From NCBI GenBank assembly GCA_038131795.1, contig JAYPQE010000002.1, positions 1 to 64,000 on the forward strand: a DNA stretch of 64,000 nt, in the 5' to 3' direction. This DNA is from Eutrophobius brisbanensis (GTDB taxonomy: Bacteria > Pseudomonadota > Gammaproteobacteria > Eutrophobiales > Eutrophobiaceae). Positions 61,967 through 64,000 of this stretch are shown piece by piece; position 1 is the stretch's first letter, and the number at the start of each line of letters is the position of its first letter. The notes under the pieces are model-generated. The model was given only the letters and a program-made list of their open reading frames with translations. It searched no databases and had not been told where the DNA came from. Made by a program: the position numbers and the translations under genes.

Positions 61967-63288
61967 TGAGCAGGCATATTGCGCTGATAATTGATGATGA
62001 GCCGGATATTCTCGAGCTTCTCAAGATCACGCTCACAAGAATGGATATAGATTGTGATACCGCCCTGGATTTACAAACAGCAAAAAAATTACTGCTTAAA
62101 AAGGAGTTTAATATCTGTCTGACTGACATGAAATTACCAGATGGAGATGGACTGGATTTTGTTAAATTTGCACAGGAAAAAAAGCCAGGGCTACCGGTAG
62201 CTATAATAACTGCACATGGTTCTATGGATACGGCTATCCAGGCATTAAAAATTGGGGCATTTGATTTTCTGACCAAACCAGTTGACTTACAAAAGTTACG
62301 CCAACTGATTGATAATGCACTGCAGGATATTCCCAAAACAAATGAAGCGAATAATTACTTAATAGGGGAATGTAACAGTATTATCAATTTGCGGGACATG
62401 ATTCATAAATTGGCAAGAAGTCAGGCGCCAGTTTATATTTGTGGAGAATCCGGAGTTGGCAAGGAACTCGTCGCAAGGATGATTCATGAGCAAGGATCAC
62501 GTTCAGAAGCAGACTTTGTGCCGGTAAATTGTGGTGCAATACCACACGATTTAATGGAAAGTGAATTTTTTGGTCATGTAAAAGGCAGTTTTACCGGTGC
62601 TGTTACGGATAGAATGGGATTATTTCAGGCTGCAGATGGTGGAACATTATTTCTGGATGAAATCGCTGAATTACCTCAGCAAATGCAGGTTAAATTATTA
62701 CGCGCCATACAAGAAAAATCAGTTCGACAAATTGGTTCCCAAAAAGAAACCTATGTTGATGTTCGAATTTTAAGTGCAACGCATAAGGACCTGACATCAC
62801 TGGTTGCTAACGGAAAGTTCAGACAGGATTTGTATTACCGAATAAATGTGATAGACCTAAAGGTGCCTCCGCTACGTGAACGAAAATCTGATATCCCATT
62901 ACTAGTTAACCATATTTTGCAGAAATCAGATGCAGCACTAAATGGAGAAAAATCCTCTCTTATATCAGAGGATGCTATGAATGCACTTATGCAATATTCA
63001 TTTCCTGGCAATATCAGGGAGCTGGAAAATATCCTCCATAGGGTGATTGCATTACACGAAGGAAAAGAAATATCTATTGATGATCTACAATTGCCCGCAC
63101 AGGAAGATGAGAACAAAACAAATACAGATAATGATAAAGCGTTGGATTCATATCTTGCCATACAGGAGAAAGAAAGAATTTTACAGGCGCTAGAGAAAAC
63201 CAGATGGAATAAGACCTCAGCAGCAAAATTGCTTGGGATTAGCCTAAGGGCACTTCGATATAGACTTGAAAAGCTCGGTATTAATTAA
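61963..63288 (+). CDS. pilR: Sigma-54-dependent response regulator PilR
   Basis: PilR is the activator of pilin gene transcription with sigma-54. The receiver domain (about residues 1-120) has DDEPD and the phospho-Asp in LTDMKLPDGDG (near 53). The AAA+ domain (about 137-370) has CGESGVGKELVARMIHEQ as Walker A, GSFTGA as the sigma-54 contact loop (usual form GAFTGA), and GGTLFLDEIAELP as Walker B. A Fis-type helix-turn-helix ends the protein (TSAAKLLGISLRALRYRL). The 441-residue length is normal. Its usual target, pilA, is not in this window. Confidence 0.94.
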   Translation: MMSRHIALIIDDEPDILELLKITLTRMDIDCDTALDLQTAKKLLLKKEFNICLTDMKLPDGDGLDFVKFAQEKKPGLPVAIITAHGSMDTAIQALKIGAFDFLTKPVDLQKLRQLIDNALQDIPKTNEANNYLIGECNSIINLRDMIHKLARSQAPVYICGESGVGKELVARMIHEQGSRSEADFVPVNCGAIPHDLMESEFFGHVKGSFTGAVTDRMGLFQAADGGTLFLDEIAELPQQMQVKLLRAIQEKSVRQIGSQKETYVDVRILSATHKDLTSLVANGKFRQDLYYRINVIDLKVPPLRERKSDIPLLVNHILQKSDAALNGEKSSLISEDAMNALMQYSFPGNIRELENILHRVIALHEGKEISIDDLQLPAQEDENKTNTDNDKALDSYLAIQEKERILQALEKTRWNKTSAAKLLGISLRALRYRLEKLGIN

Positions 63289-63325
63289 AATCATATCAGT
63301 GACAGCTTGATTTGACAGGTAAAAA

Positions 63326-64000
63326 GTGACTACAGAATTATCAATAATCATCCCCACTTTTAATGAGAAAAATAATATTGCACCTCTGATAAATTCTCTA
63401 AAATCAGTTTTGCAGGAGGTTGAGTGGGAGGTGATCTTTGTTGATGATGATTCACCTGATGGGACGAGCAAATTATTACGTGAATATGCGCTTAAAGACA
63501 ATCGGATACGCATTATCCAGAGGCTAGGTCGTCGTGGGCTGGCGTCTGCCTGTATTGAAGGAGTACTTTCTTCAGTATCACCTTGTATATGTATCATGGA
63601 TGCAGATATGCAGCATGATGAAGGACTACTGATGCAAATGCTGAATCTTCTTGGGAGAGAAGACCTGGACCTTGTCATTGGTAGCAGGTATGTAGACCAG
63701 GGGAATGCAGATGCAATGCCTTATCATCGGAAAAAACTCAGTGTTGCGGCAAACTGGTTAACTAACAGGGTCTTTGGAGTGAATATCACTGATCCCATGA
63801 GCGGCTATTTTATGTTTACCAGAAGCTATTTTGAATCGGTTAAGTATAGGCTTTCTGGTAGAGGCTTTAAAATTCTATTGGATATGTTGATCGCATCACC
63901 TCAATCAGTACGGTTTAAAGAATTACCATATGTCATGCGGAGTCGACAACATGGCGAGAGTAAACTTGATTTCTTGGTGATTTGGGACTTCATGATTCAA
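63326..64000 (+). CDS. Polyprenol-phosphate mannosyltransferase-like glycosyltransferase (3' end outside window)
   Basis: This GT2-family enzyme probably transfers a sugar from a nucleotide donor to a polyprenyl phosphate. The GTG start at 63326 follows AGG at 63317-63319; the frame then stays open for 225 codons to the window edge. Seen are LSIIIPTFNEKNNI, VIFVDDDSPDGTS, the DxD-type metal site MDADMQHDE near residue 93, VIGSRYV and DPMSGYFMFTR. These match DPM1-like synthases. A C-terminal membrane domain, common in bacterial members, may lie beyond the edge. It is 37 bases after pilR and may be in the same transcript. Confidence 0.88.
   Translation, partial: MTTELSIIIPTFNEKNNIAPLINSLKSVLQEVEWEVIFVDDDSPDGTSKLLREYALKDNRIRIIQRLGRRGLASACIEGVLSSVSPCICIMDADMQHDEGLLMQMLNLLGREDLDLVIGSRYVDQGNADAMPYHRKKLSVAANWLTNRVFGVNITDPMSGYFMFTRSYFESVKYRLSGRGFKILLDMLIASPQSVRFKELPYVMRSRQHGESKLDFLVIWDFMIQ

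Noticed and set aside
1..64000. tRNA genes, insertion sequences, prophage, CRISPR arrays, toxin-antitoxin or defence genes
   Set aside because: I looked in the gaps and on both strands and saw none. Apart from the listed intergenic regions the window is filled by recognisable core genes.

Overview
The window is a chromosomal segment from a gammaproteobacterium. Gene order supports this more than any single gene. murA-hisG-hisD, petABC-sspAB, dolP-diaA-yraN-lpoA-rsmI-rnpB, the mraZ-to-lpxC dcw cluster and dciA-M23-secA-argJ-Nudix run in nearly the order I recall from Pseudomonas and E. coli. sucCD beside pilSR recalls Xanthomonadales. The base composition leans towards AT by eye, and the genes are long, intact and tightly packed. 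The genus cannot be fixed from this. There are no tRNAs, rRNAs, insertion sequences, phage genes, integrases or CRISPR arrays. Both window ends cut genes: murA on the left and a glycosyltransferase on the right.

Layout. 1-2862: murA (partial), hisG, hisD. 2867-4021: a DegS/AlgW-type protease on the other strand. 4177-7816: the cytochrome bc1 genes petABC, then sspA-sspB. 7883-11287 (minus): the envelope set dolP, diaA, yraN, lpoA. 11349-12590: rsmI and the RNase P RNA gene. 12805-30474: an uninterrupted division and wall cluster of 16 genes (mraZ, rsmH, ftsL, ftsI, murE, murF, mraY, murD, ftsW, murG, murC, murB, ddlB, ftsQ, ftsA, ftsZ), led by a strong promoter with MraZ boxes, then lpxC. 31453-37959: dciA, an M23 peptidase, secA, argJ and a Nudix-ThiE fusion. 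37979-43460 (minus): yacG, zapD, coaE and the type IV pilus genes pilD, pilC, pilB. 43637-49463 (minus): clpB with a heat-shock promoter, a glutamate dehydrogenase gene broken by two stop codons, pgeF and rluD. 49571-51973: bamD and nadE. 52023-57992 (minus): two tandem paralogous membrane proteins with a spermidine-synthase-like domain. 58057-60098 (minus): sucD, sucC. 60359-63288: pilS-pilR. 63326-64000: a polyprenol-phosphate mannosyltransferase-like gene.

How it fits together. Most of the window makes and guards the cell envelope. It covers murein precursors (murA, murB-G, mraY, ddlB), septation (ftsL, I, W, Q, A, Z, zapD), control of murein synthesis (lpoA) and hydrolysis (M23), the first committed step of lipid A (lpxC), outer membrane assembly and upkeep (bamD, dolP), stress sensing (degS) and secretion (secA). 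The pilus genes are split: pilBCD and pilSR are here, but no major pilin gene is. petABC, sucCD and nadE imply a respiring cell with a ubiquinol-type bc1 complex.

The region is mainly conserved housekeeping DNA. The best candidates for something little described are the tandem pair of about 985-residue fused transporter/spermidine-synthase-like proteins at 52023-57992, which share a C-terminal domain with two equally spaced cysteines. The gdh pseudogene at 46324-47739 is the other item most worth checking.
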